A stretch of 38,523 nt of DNA from Clostridia bacterium (GTDB taxonomy: Bacteria > Bacillota > Clostridia > Christensenellales > UBA1242). A program made the translations under genes and the position numbers. Below, in pieces: positions 7,573-15,576 of this stretch. Numbering within the stretch: the first letter of the stretch is position 1; every line of letters starts with the position of its first letter. The notes under the pieces are model-generated. The model did no database searches. It worked only from the letters and a program-made list of their open reading frames with translations, and was not told where the DNA came from. The DNA is taken from NCBI GenBank assembly GCA_022793335.1, contig JAAWCQ010000014.1, positions 1 through 38,523 on the forward strand. Direction: 5' to 3'.

Positions 7573-8458
7573 CTATTCAAGCATAAGGCCAATGAGTTTT
7601 TTAGTTGCGAAAGAAAGAATTTGGTTTTTAAGGGTTACAATTCCGATATGACGCATTGGCAGGGCAGGGGTTATTTTGATTTCATATAGGCTTTTTTTCG
7701 TCAAGTTCTTTTTGGGCAAACTCTTTGGTGGCATAACCTATTCCAAAACCGATTTTTACCAGCTCCATAATAAGATTATAGCTTACAACTTCCATGCTTT
7801 TAGGAAGGACAACTTTATTGTCTTTCAGATAGTCGTCAAGAAAGTTTCGTGTGTTTGAAGGGCGTTTTTGAAATATTGTGGGGTACATTTTAAGCTCTTC
7901 AATCGTCAGTTGTCCGCCGGTTTTATCAAAAAATTCTCTGTTTCCCACAAATATATCTTGCACGGACAATAGTTTTTGCACTTTAAGGTCGCTTGCTTCT
8001 TCACAAGGAAGATTTAAAAGAAGAAGGTCAAGATTGCCTTTTCTCAGCTGGCTTATAAGGTCTCTTGTCAGAGTGTTGACAATTTCAATCTCAATCTTTG
8101 GAAAATTTTTGTGAAACTTTTCTAAGTAGGGCATAAGCACATGTTGGCTGACTGTGGTGCTTGCACCAATGCGGATTTTTCCATAATCCATATTTTTCAT
8201 GTTTGTCAGTGTGTTTTCGGCATTGGTAAAATTTTCTATACCTTGCTTTACATAATCAAACAAAACCTTGCCTTCCTCAGTCAAAACCACACCTTTTTTT
8301 GTTCTGATAAAAAGAGGAAGTCCGATTTGACCTTCAAGAGTGCTAATTTGCCAGCTGACAGCAGGCTGCGATATCATAAGCTCTTCCGCACCTTTTGAAA
8401 TGCTTCCGCATTGTGCGACAGTGTAAAAAATTTTGTAGGCGTCAAGACTGATATTCAT
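7573..8458 (-). pseudogene. LysR-family regulator, frameshifted near the C-terminus
   Basis: The N-terminus (residues 1-60) is a classic LysR helix-turn-helix: LDAYKIFYTVAQCGSISKGA, then ELMISQPAVSWQI and LPLFIRTKKGVVLTEEG. Residues 90-258 are the periplasmic-binding-like effector domain. The frame stops at a TGA at 7682-7684, giving 258 residues. Past it, in another frame, 36 more codons read EIKITPALPMRHIGIVTL and end ATKKLIGLMLE before TAG at 7573-7575, exactly the missing LysR tail. Restoring two bases in the ATAT at about 7684-7688 (KPIYEIK) rebuilds a normal protein of about 295 residues. A GAGGA site precedes the ATG. The truncated product keeps its DNA-binding domain but lacks the last strand and helix of the effector domain. 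It faces the truncated DUF2099 remnant. Confidence 0.8.
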
Positions 8459-8462
8459 TATT

Positions 8463-9017
8463 CCTCTTTTTTATTCAAGTCCTTCAGAGAAACTTCTCAA
8501 AACTGCCGAAGAGGCAAAAATAATACCAGTTTTTCCTTACACTGCCAAAATTGACCAGCTTGCTGGTGTAAAAGAAGCTATAAGACGAGGCTTTAAAAAT
8601 ATAGCCGTTTCGGTGGCTTGGCAGGATAATATCTTGCATGAAAAACTGAAAAAACTTGAAAGAAAGGGTGTGAAGATTTTTAAGTTTGGCCTCTGTTCGA
8701 CTGGAATTGGAAAAGAGGCTGCACTTGCAATGAAAAACAATGCTGACATTGTCTGGTCTTGCGCGTCAAAGTATGTCAAAGAATATATCGCACCAAATGC
8801 TATCGCGCAGGTGGGTATAAAAATACCTGTGTATATTATGACGGAAGAAGGTTTAAGACTGGTGCTTAACCATCTTCAAAAGCTTGATAAAACTCTGTCA
8901 GAAACTGACCTTTCAAAGTTTAACTGTCCAGTGTTTTTTAATAGACAGGGAAGGATTGAAGTAATCGACAAAAGCATGCTTCATTCTTGTTCAGACTGTC
9001 CTCATCCTTGCATTTGA
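8463..9017 (+). pseudogene. N-terminally truncated DUF2099 (methanogenesis marker 8-like) remnant
   Basis: From about 8475 the frame reads YSSPSEKLLKTAEEAK and then TAKIDQLAGVKEAIRRGF, DIVWSCASKYVKEYI and QVGIKIPVYIMTEEGLRLVL. These blocks match my recollection of the C-terminal two thirds of the DUF2099 / marker 8 family, which runs to roughly 260-280 residues. Here the frame is closed by TAG at 8436-8438 and contains no ATG, GTG or TTG until GTG 8613, which lies inside conserved sequence with no ribosome binding site. So the first third and the start are missing. The C-terminus carries a Cys cluster (CSDCPHPC). The missing part abuts the LysR start, suggesting a deletion that also removed the divergent promoter. 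The family's biochemical role is not known to me. Confidence 0.6.
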
Positions 9018-9243
9018 CAAGCTTGACTTGACTTTTTCGCCTCTTATTTTAGAGAATTTTAATATTCAAAACTTAGTTTTAGCTTGAATTTAACGATGCT
9101 TGAATTTAATAAGGCTTGGATTTTAGCTTGCTTATTTTTGATTTATTCACAGCTTAATTTTTTAAGATTTGAATTATTTTTAAAGTGTCTAGTTTGAAAA
9201 CTTAGTTTTCTTAAATTTAAGTCGATATTTTTTTAAAAAAGTG
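9018..9243. repeat. AT-rich gap with GCTTGAATTTAA-like repeats
   Basis: The words TTTAGCTTGAATTTAA, GATGCTTGAATTTAA, AAGGCTTGGATTTTAG and AGCTTGCTTATTTTT follow one another from 9076 to about 9140. No gene is visible between the DUF2099 remnant and the regulator promoter. Confidence 0.45.
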
Positions 9244-9285
9244 TTGACAAATATACGAAATTATGATATTATGAAATTACATAAT
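9244..9285 (+). promoter_or_regulatory. Promoter and probable operator of the winged-helix regulator
   Basis: Perfect TTGACA (9244-9249), 17-nt spacer, TATTAT (9267-9272). An inverted repeat ATTATG (9268-9273) / CATAAT (9280-9285) with 6-nt centre covers the -10 box and the start of transcription. A regulator bound there would block RNA polymerase; self-repression by the gene product is a reasonable inference. The leader is about 100 nt. Confidence 0.6.
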
Positions 9286-9380
9286 TACGGAATAAACAAA
9301 AACTGCTTATATTTTATGTGAAACTTATTTATTAAAAACATTTTATATGGTAATTTTGTATTTTAATTTAAGGGGGAGAT

Positions 9381-9899
9381 ATGGAAAAACTTGATATTAT
9401 TTTAAATCAACTTGAAGGAATTGAAGAGAGGCTTTCAAAGCTTGAAAATGAAGGGAAGGATAAGAGAAAAGAGAGAAGAGAGGGCAGTCATCGTTGCACA
9501 ATTACGCCAAGTGAAATGCCTATGGGGCTGTTTGCTTATGTTGGAAGATACAACTCAAAAGATGAGACATTTGGCTCTACCTTTGGTGCAGACTCAAACA
9601 CCATTTCTTCACTTTTTAAGATAAATTCATTTGAAATGGCAAAGGTGATTGACGCATTCGCAAGTGAAGAAAGGCTGGATATAATCAAAAATCTCATGCA
9701 AGAAAGATTGACGATTAAGGTGCTTATGGAAAACTTGCAATATCAAACAACTGGCAAGCTTTATCATCACCTTTCTTACCTTGATAAGATTGGGGTGATT
9801 ACAAAGGAGAATGACCAATATTTTGTTACGCCAAAATATATCAGTGCGGTTGTTTTAATACTCACAGGTGCTGAAAAACTTACACGAATTATGGAATAA
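9381..9899 (+). CDS. Winged-helix (ArsR-like) transcriptional regulator
   Basis: A 172-residue protein. Residues 1-30 form a short coiled coil (heptads in LDIILNQLEGIEERLSKLE), followed by a very basic linker. Residues about 90-165 form a winged helix of the ArsR-like class: EERLDIIKNLMQERLTIKVL for the first helices, TGKLYHHLSYLDKIGVI for the recognition helix and QYFVTPKY for the wing. No metal-binding Cys cluster is seen. The last residues are hydrophobic and may dimerise. A GGGGGAG site lies 6 nt before the ATG. The promoter palindrome suggests it represses itself; the ABC exporter 600 nt downstream is a plausible second target, separated by a terminator. Confidence 0.65.
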   Translation: MEKLDIILNQLEGIEERLSKLENEGKDKRKERREGSHRCTITPSEMPMGLFAYVGRYNSKDETFGSTFGADSNTISSLFKINSFEMAKVIDAFASEERLDIIKNLMQERLTIKVLMENLQYQTTGKLYHHLSYLDKIGVITKENDQYFVTPKYISAVVLILTGAEKLTRIME

Positions 9900-9970
9900 T
9901 AAAATGTTGAGTAATAATGTTTTACACATTTTATAAAACAAAGTTTTACGAAAAATTTACAATAAAATTT

Positions 9971-9999
9971 AAAAAAGGGTGAGATTTTCACCTTTTTTT
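9971..9999 (+). terminator. Terminator after the winged-helix regulator
   Basis: AAAAGGGTGA / TCACCTTTTT stem with a short loop, T7 tail. Confidence 0.8.
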
Positions 10000-10007
10000 G
10001 TGGTTTT

Positions 10008-10250
10008 AAGGAGTGTGGTTTAAGGTTTGTGATTTGTAGTTGGAAGTTGGAGTTTTGAGGTTTGTGGCTCAAGTATCGTGGTTTGTAGGTTGTAGTTTGA
10101 GATTTATGATTTGAGATTTGAGTTTTGAAGGTCGCGTTTTTTTGGAAATTTGTTTTTGTGATTTGCGGTTGAGGCTCGTGGGTTGCGTTTGGCAATATGA
10201 GATTTGTGGTTTGAGGTTTGTGTTGGAAGCGTGAGGGTTATGACTTTTTG
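10008..10250. repeat. C-depleted G/T-rich heptamer-like repeat tract
   Basis: The + strand is a run of variants of GTTTGTG, ATTTGAG and GGTTTGA over 240 bases with almost no C. A phase of about seven bases recurs for long stretches (for example 10080-10130 and 10196-10222). No coding function is apparent. The gap continues to 10410 with a palindrome and a hairpin listed separately. Confidence 0.65.
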
Positions 10251-10255
10251 AATGG

Positions 10256-10271
10256 TATTACTTGAGTAATA
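10256..10271. promoter_or_regulatory. Perfect palindrome, candidate operator
   Basis: TATTACT (10256-10262), TG, AGTAATA (10265-10271). It lies 150 nt upstream of the exporter promoter. The binding protein is unknown. Confidence 0.35.
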
Positions 10272-10289
10272 TTATTTTTATACGAATTT

Positions 10290-10326
10290 TTTGTAATAAA
10301 GGCGGAAGGAGATTTTTTATTACGAA
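10290..10326 (+). other. Hairpin with a Shine-Dalgarno-like loop
   Basis: Eleven-base arms (10290-10300 and 10316-10326; one G-T pair) enclose a loop GGCGGAAGGAGATTT. The loop carries an excellent AGGAG sequence but no start codon follows it. It may be the leftover of a leader or of a lost small gene. Confidence 0.35.
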
Positions 10327-10410
10327 TAATTCACATTTTAATTTTTGTCAAAATTATTAAGAATTGAATATATCTTTTAAGGAATAAATCAGTAAGAAAT
10401 TTTTATTTGT

Positions 10411-10445
10411 TTGACAATTATTTTTTATTTATGTATAGTATATAC
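10411..10445 (+). promoter_or_regulatory. Promoter of the ABC exporter operon
   Basis: TTGACA (10411-10416), 17-nt spacer, TATAGT (10434-10439). GTATA (10433-10437) and TATAC (10441-10445) form a short inverted repeat over the -10 box. An AAAGGAG site precedes the ATG at 10498. Confidence 0.7.
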
Positions 10446-10497
10446 AATCTAAATATAACAAGTTGAGTTTCAACAAAACTAAAAAAAGGAGAAAAAA

Positions 10498-12252
10498 ATG
10501 CTTAGGTTGTTTCGCTTTTTAAAGGCAAAAGAATGGGTTTTTATTGTGCTGAGCTTTGGTTTAATCATATTTCAAGTTTGGCTTGATTTAAAACTTCCTG
10601 ATTATATGTCAAAAATCACCACTCTTGTTCAGACAGAGGGCAGCAAGATGAATGAGGTTTGGGAGGCTGGCGGACTGATGCTTGCCTGTGCGCTGGGCAG
10701 TCTTTTGACGGCTGTGGTTGTCAGTTTTATTGCATCAAGAGTTTCGGCCGTGCTTTCCTATCGCATGAGGCAGGGCGTATATGACAAGGTGGAGTCTTTC
10801 TCAATGGAAGAGATTAAAAACTTCTCAACATCAAGTCTTATCACAAGGACGACAAATGATGTCAGTCAGGTGCAAATGGCAATGACGCTTTCCTTGCAAC
10901 TTTTGGTCAAAGCACCAGTTATGGCAGTGTGGGCAATTTGCAAGATTGCAAACAAGGGCTGGCAATGGTCGGTGGCAACAGCAGTTGCGGTGGGAATTTT
11001 GATTGTTATGCTGGGCGTGGTAATCATCTTTGCCGTGCCAAGATTTAAGAAAATTCAAAAACTTACTGACAATTTAAACAGCTCCACTCGTGAAAATCTT
11101 GAAGGGCTTAGGGTGGTGCGAGCTTACAATGCAGAAAGTTATCAAGAAGCAAAGTTTGAAAAGGTAAATAATGAGCTGACAAAGACACATCTTTTTACAG
11201 GAAGGGTCATGGCAATTATGAATCCTGGAATGACGCTGATTGCAAGTGGGCTTACTTTGGCTATTTATTGGATTGGTGCATATCTTATCAATTCAGCGGC
11301 TATCCCTGGCAAAATTCAACTTTTCAGTGATATGGTTGTCTACATTTCTTACGCTATGCAGGTGGTCATGTCCTTCATGTTGCTTATCATGATTTTCATG
11401 CTTTTGCCAAGAGCGAGCGTTTCGGCAAAGCGTATAAATGAGGTGCTTGATACAAAACCTAAAATTCTTGATGGCAAAGAGAATGCTGTTGAAAATCTGG
11501 GAATTGTTGAATTTAAAAATGTAAGTTTCAAATATCCTGATGCGGAAGAATATGTTGTAAGAAATGTTTCGTTCACCGCACGCAAAGGTGAAACTGTGGC
11601 TTTTATTGGCTCGACGGGCAGTGGAAAAAGCACCCTTATCAATCTTATTCCAAGATTTTATGACGCGACTGACGGTGAAATTTTGATTGATGGGGTCAAT
11701 GTCAAAGACTACGAGCAAAAAGCGCTTCACAACAAAATTGGTTATGTGCCTCAGCGAGCTGTCATGTTTGCGGGCTCAATCAAGTCAAATCTTGACTTTG
11801 GTGACAATGGCAAGGGCGAGAAAAGTGATGAGGATATTGCAGACGCGTCCGAAATTGCACAGGCAAAGAAGTTTATTGATAAATTGCCAGAGGGTTATGA
11901 TGCAAGAGTTGCCCAAGGTGGAACAAATTTCTCGGGTGGGCAGAAGCAGAGAATGGCCATTGCGCGTGCGATTGCCAGAAAGCCAGAGATATTTATATTT
12001 GACGACAGTTTTTCGGCACTTGACTATAAAACAGACAGGGTGCTGAGAAAGCAGCTTAAGTCAAAGACTGCTGATGCCATAACCTTTATCGTGGCACAGC
12101 GAATAGGCACAATCAAAGATGCTGACAAGATTATCGTGCTTGACGCAGGAGATGTCGTTGGAATGGGCAAACACAAAGAGCTTTTGACTTCGTGTGAGGT
12201 CTATCGCGAAATTGCTTTATCACAATTATCAAAGGAGGAGCTTGACAAATGA
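10498..12252 (+). CDS. Heterodimeric ABC exporter subunit with degenerate ATPase site
   Basis: A 584-residue half-transporter: six membrane helices in residues 1-310, then the nucleotide-binding domain. Walker A is GSTGSGKST near 370, the signature NFSGGQKQR near 479 and Walker B FIFDDS near 499. The catalytic Glu after Walker B is Asp and the switch His is Gln (IVAQRIG near 531). Both changes mark the non-hydrolysing site of heterodimeric exporters such as TM287/288 and LmrCD. It therefore needs the partner encoded immediately downstream. The pair should export drugs, lipids or peptides across the cytoplasmic membrane. The stop codon overlaps the partner's start by four bases (ATGA), so expression is coupled. 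Confidence 0.9.
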   Translation: MLRLFRFLKAKEWVFIVLSFGLIIFQVWLDLKLPDYMSKITTLVQTEGSKMNEVWEAGGLMLACALGSLLTAVVVSFIASRVSAVLSYRMRQGVYDKVESFSMEEIKNFSTSSLITRTTNDVSQVQMAMTLSLQLLVKAPVMAVWAICKIANKGWQWSVATAVAVGILIVMLGVVIIFAVPRFKKIQKLTDNLNSSTRENLEGLRVVRAYNAESYQEAKFEKVNNELTKTHLFTGRVMAIMNPGMTLIASGLTLAIYWIGAYLINSAAIPGKIQLFSDMVVYISYAMQVVMSFMLLIMIFMLLPRASVSAKRINEVLDTKPKILDGKENAVENLGIVEFKNVSFKYPDAEEYVVRNVSFTARKGETVAFIGSTGSGKSTLINLIPRFYDATDGEILIDGVNVKDYEQKALHNKIGYVPQRAVMFAGSIKSNLDFGDNGKGEKSDEDIADASEIAQAKKFIDKLPEGYDARVAQGGTNFSGGQKQRMAIARAIARKPEIFIFDDSFSALDYKTDRVLRKQLKSKTADAITFIVAQRIGTIKDADKIIVLDAGDVVGMGKHKELLTSCEVYREIALSQLSKEELDK

Positions 12253-14294
12253 AAGATAAATTAAAACAAAATTTGCAAGTTTCTTCAAAAGGCGAAGAAA
12301 GTCAAAATCAGATTATTGAAGAAAAAATTGAAATAATTGAAGATAAAAAACTGGATAAGTCAGCTAAGGATTTTGCTGAACATTTGGAAGAAAAGACTGA
12401 TAATAATTCTATGGAAGAAGAGCTTGACGATGATGTAATTATTGAAGAAGGGCAAACTTCAGCTGAAGCCGTTTTTGAAGATAATATTGACGAAAATGGC
12501 AAAAAAGGTAAGAAAAAAGCTAAGAAACCGAAGATTATAAGAGAAAAACATAGTTTTAGAGATACTTGGGGTAAACTTTTTGTATATTGCAGTAGATATT
12601 TGCCTGCTGTAATTATCGCACTTATATTTGCCATTGGTGGCACGGTGTTTACTATTTTAGGGCCTGACAAGATGAGTGACATGACCGAGGCAATCATGAA
12701 AGGAATTGGCGGGAAAATGGACTTAAAACTCATTACCTCAATTGCTCTTACCTTGGTTGCGTTTTATGCTTCAAGTGTTGTGCTTTCCTATCTTCAGGGT
12801 TTCATCATGGCGACTGTTACTCAAAAAGTCACCAAGAAGATGAGGACTGATATTTCAAAGAAAATCAACAAGCTTCCGCTTAAATATTTTGATAATACAA
12901 GTCACGGCGACATTTTGTCGAGGGTTACAAATGATGTTGATACGCTGGGGCAAACGCTCAACCAAAGCATTGTAAGTCTAGTTTCGGCAATTACATTGCT
13001 AGTAGGAACAATCGTTATGATGTTTGTCACAAGTTGGATTTTGGCACTTGTTGCCATAGCTGCTTCTGTGGTTGGCTTTATGTTGCTTTTAGTAATTGTC
13101 GCAAACAGTCAAAAGTATTTCAACAGGCAGCAAAAGCTTCTTGGAAAAATAAATGGACATATTGAGGAAGTTTACTCTGGGCATAATGTGGTGAAAGCAT
13201 ACAATGCCGAAGAAAAACTCAACAAAACTTTTGACGGAATAAACAAAGAGATGTATAAAACCTCTTGGAAGTCTCAATTCCTTGGCGGACTTATGCCTTC
13301 TCTTATGGGCTTTGTGGGCAATCTTGGTTATGTTGCCGTGTGCGTTGTAGGGGCTGTTTTGACTATGAGCGGCAAGGTCGGCTTTGAAGTCATTGTTGCA
13401 TTTATGATTTATGTAAGGCTGTTTACTCAGCCACTTTCCACCTTTGCGCAGGCTATGTCAAATCTTCAGTCGGCTGGGGCGGCAAGTTATCGCGTGTTTG
13501 AATTTTTAGGCGAAAGAGAGCTTGCTGATGAAAGCTATAAAACCGAGGTGCTTGAACGCGTGGAAGGAAACATTGAGTTTAGCCATGTAAGTTTTGGTTA
13601 TGATAAAGACAAAATTATCATCAATGACTTTTCTGCCAAAGCGAAAGCAGGGCAAAAAATTGCAATTGTCGGGCCAACGGGCGCGGGCAAGACCACCATG
13701 GTCAATCTGCTTATGCGATTTTATGAAACCAACAGTGGACAGATTTTGATTGATGGGGTGGCGACAGAGTCGCTTACACGAGAAAATGTGCACAACTTGT
13801 TCTGCATGGTGCTTCAAGATACCTGGCTTTTTGAAGGGACAATTTATGACAACATTGTCTACAACAACAAAGATATTCCACTTGAGCGTGTAAAAGAGGC
13901 TTGCAAAGCGGTGGGACTGCACCACTTTATCAAGACGCTTCCTCAAGGTTACAATACGCCTCTCAATGAAGACGCGTCATTGTCTGCTGGACAGAAACAG
14001 CTTGTCACTATTGCAAGGGCTATGGTCAACAATGCGCCAATGCTTATCTTGGATGAAGCAACAAGCAATGTTGACACAAGAACAGAAGTGCTTATTCAAA
14101 ATGCCATGGATAAACTCACTGTTGACCGAACATCCATAATTATTGCGCACCGTCTTTCCACCATCAAAAATGCTGACCTAATTTTAGTTATGAAAGACGG
14201 AGATATTATCGAGAGTGGCAATCATGAGGATTTAATTGAAAAGGGTGGCTTCTATGCTGACCTTTACAACAGCCAGTTTGAAAAACTCGCATAA
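12249..14294 (+). CDS. Heterodimeric ABC exporter subunit with catalytic ATPase site and acidic N-terminal extension
   Basis: A 681-residue half-transporter. The nucleotide-binding domain is canonical: Walker A GPTGAGKTT near 474, signature SLSAGQKQL near 577, Walker B LILDEATS with the catalytic Glu near 600 and switch His in IIAHRLS near 630. Six membrane helices fall in about 118-410. The first 95 residues are an unusual soluble extension that is strongly acidic (runs of Glu and Asp) and ends in a Lys-rich patch GKKGKKKAKKPK just before the first helix. It is not part of the conserved fold and is probably a disordered cytoplasmic tail. Overlaps the upstream subunit gene by 4 nt and is followed by a terminator. 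Substrate unknown. Confidence 0.9.
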   Translation: MKDKLKQNLQVSSKGEESQNQIIEEKIEIIEDKKLDKSAKDFAEHLEEKTDNNSMEEELDDDVIIEEGQTSAEAVFEDNIDENGKKGKKKAKKPKIIREKHSFRDTWGKLFVYCSRYLPAVIIALIFAIGGTVFTILGPDKMSDMTEAIMKGIGGKMDLKLITSIALTLVAFYASSVVLSYLQGFIMATVTQKVTKKMRTDISKKINKLPLKYFDNTSHGDILSRVTNDVDTLGQTLNQSIVSLVSAITLLVGTIVMMFVTSWILALVAIAASVVGFMLLLVIVANSQKYFNRQQKLLGKINGHIEEVYSGHNVVKAYNAEEKLNKTFDGINKEMYKTSWKSQFLGGLMPSLMGFVGNLGYVAVCVVGAVLTMSGKVGFEVIVAFMIYVRLFTQPLSTFAQAMSNLQSAGAASYRVFEFLGERELADESYKTEVLERVEGNIEFSHVSFGYDKDKIIINDFSAKAKAGQKIAIVGPTGAGKTTMVNLLMRFYETNSGQILIDGVATESLTRENVHNLFCMVLQDTWLFEGTIYDNIVYNNKDIPLERVKEACKAVGLHHFIKTLPQGYNTPLNEDASLSAGQKQLVTIARAMVNNAPMLILDEATSNVDTRTEVLIQNAMDKLTVDRTSIIIAHRLSTIKNADLILVMKDGDIIESGNHEDLIEKGGFYADLYNSQFEKLA

Positions 14295-14300
14295 ACAATA

Positions 14301-14333
14301 AAAAAAGTCTCAACGATTTATGAGGCTTTTTTA
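14301..14333 (+). terminator. Terminator of the ABC exporter operon
   Basis: AAAGTCTCA / TGAGGCTTT pair with one mismatch around an 8-nt loop, then T-rich. Confidence 0.65.
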
Positions 14334-14410
14334 TTTCAATTCAATAGCTTTGATTTTTATGTCAGCTTGGATAATTTAATATATTTAATAATCAAAACAT
14401 AATTAAATGC

Positions 14411-14439
14411 TTGACAAAGCGCTAAGATGAGTTTATAAT
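14411..14439 (+). promoter_or_regulatory. Promoter of the rpsF operon
   Basis: TTGACA (14411-14416), 17-nt spacer, TATAAT (14434-14439): consensus in both boxes, as expected for a ribosomal protein operon. Confidence 0.85.
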
Positions 14440-14445
14440 AAGCCT

Positions 14446-14519
14446 TGCAGTATTATTTTTATACCGCATCCTTGTCTTTCCAAAGAAGAGGAAAGACCAT
14501 TTTGTCCAAAAGGAGGTAA
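14446..14519 (+). promoter_or_regulatory. rpsF leader, candidate S6:S18 autoregulatory RNA
   Basis: The leader holds a perfect 8-bp hairpin (GTCTTTCC 14474-14481, GGAAAGAC 14490-14497) preceded by ACCGCA at 14463. Known rpsF leaders that bind the S6-S18 complex present a conserved CCG next to a hairpin. The CCG here makes that plausible, but I cannot verify the consensus pairing. The strong AAGGAGG site follows at 14511-14517. Confidence 0.4.
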
Positions 14520-14524
14520 AAAGT

Positions 14525-14812
14525 ATGAATAAGTATGAACTTCTTTACATCATCTCTTCAGACGCAAGCGAAGAAAAGAGAGAAGAACTTATCGCAAAGT
14601 TTTCTTCTTACATCGTTTCTAAAGGCGGAGTTGTTGAAGGCGTTGATAAATGGGGAATGAAAAAGCTTGCTTATCCAATCAACTTTAAAAATGAAGGTTT
14701 CTATGTTTTAATGAACATCCAACTTGACCCAAATGAAGTTGACCCAATGGCCAAGCTTATGAACATTACCGAAGGCGTTATTCGTCAAATGTTTGTAAAA
14801 AAAGAAGCTTAG
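14525..14812 (+). CDS. rpsF: Ribosomal protein S6
   Basis: A 95-residue protein of the usual length. It begins with the S6 signature MNKYELLYIISSDASEEKRE, contains KWGMKKLAYPINFKNEGFYVL (W-G-x-x-x-L-A-Y-P-I) and ends IRQMFVKKE. S6 sits on the platform of the 30S subunit beside S18 and 16S rRNA helix 22/23. AAGGAGG lies 8 nt upstream of the ATG. First gene of rpsF-ssb-rpsR, though 336 nt of repeat-bearing DNA separate it from ssb. Confidence 0.97.
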   Translation: MNKYELLYIISSDASEEKREELIAKFSSYIVSKGGVVEGVDKWGMKKLAYPINFKNEGFYVLMNIQLDPNEVDPMAKLMNITEGVIRQMFVKKEA

Positions 14813-14863
14813 AGGCTTCGCGACTATTTAGTTTAAAGGAAAAATTAAATTTTCTAAAAATCT

Positions 14864-15120
14864 AATAGCTGTCAAGCAAAATGCTGGCAAACTTAGTTTG
14901 CAAGACATGGTTGATGCTGAATTTGTTTGGTTATTGAATTTGATAATTTAAAAAAACAATAGCCGTCAAACATTTGGTTTGCATTTGGTTTGTTAGATTA
15001 ACCAATTCGTGCAAATAAAAATGTTGATTGTTGAATTAAATATTTCTTCAAGAAATCCAACAGTCGTCAAACATTTGGTTTGCGTCAAACATCTGGTTTG
15101 TGTTTGGTTTGTTTGCAAGC
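14864..15120. repeat. Three ~95-100-nt degenerate units between rpsF and ssb
   Basis: Units start at 14864, 14958 and 15059 with AATAGCTGTCAAGC, AATAGCCGTCAAAC and AACAGTCGTCAAAC. They contain GTCAAACATTTGGTTTG at 14965-14981 and 15066-15082 and a one-base variant at 15084-15100. CAAAC / GTTTG arms make each a hairpin; the first unit has its own GCAAAC TTA GTTTGC hairpin. No gene is seen in 14813-15148. Confidence 0.7.
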
Positions 15121-15148
15121 GTTATGCTTGAATTAAGGAGATTAAAAT

Positions 15149-15556
15149 ATGAATAAAGTTATGTTAATAGGAAACTTAACAAGAGACCCAGAGCTCAACA
15201 CCACAAACAGTGGAGTGTCAGTTTGCAGATTTGCAATTGCTGTTCAAAGACCTTTCTCAAAAAATAGTGAAGGTCCACAGGCTGACTTTTTCAACATTGT
15301 GGCTTGGAGAGGACTGGCTGAAAACTGTCACAAATTTTTAAAGAAAGGCTCTAAGTGCTGTGTTGTTGGCTCAATACAAAACTCTTCTTACGAAGCTCAA
15401 GATGGCACAAAACGCTATTCAACAGACATTGTTGCAAGTGATGTAGAATTTTTAAGCACTAAAAATTCTGATGGCGGCAGTGATATGCCAAGACCTACTG
15501 GCACTGGCTCTGCTGAACTTGAACCTATTGATGACGATGACAGTTTACCATTCTAA
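15149..15556 (+). CDS. ssb: Single-stranded DNA-binding protein
   Basis: A 135-residue SSB. The OB fold opens with [16 protein letters not shown] and continues through [24 protein letters not shown] and [21 protein letters not shown] flexible Gly/Pro linker is followed by the acidic tip DDDDSLPF, which recruits replication and repair partners. It coats single-stranded DNA at forks as a tetramer. Placed between rpsF and rpsR, the common order in Bacillota. AAGGAG precedes the ATG. The linker is short, giving a smaller SSB than the 165-175 residues of many species. Confidence 0.96.
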   Translation: MNKVMLIGNLTRDPELNTTNSGVSVCRFAIAVQRPFSKNSEGPQADFFNIVAWRGLAENCHKFLKKGSKCCVVGSIQNSSYEAQDGTKRYSTDIVASDVEFLSTKNSDGGSDMPRPTGTGSAELEPIDDDDSLPF

Positions 15557-15576
15557 ATTATAAAAGGAGAATTAAA

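Noticed and set aside
7682-7684. TGA read as tryptophan (Mollicute-type code) to explain the LysR interruption
   Set aside because: Reading through gives an unrelated frame; the LysR tail needs a frame change. Elsewhere TGG encodes Trp and TGA ends intact genes such as rsmA.
9776-10195. Open frame on the - strand reading a Lys/Gln/Thr/His-rich repetitive protein
   Set aside because: It results from the C-free G/T repeat tract, has no ribosome binding site, and overlaps the winged-helix gene and its terminator.
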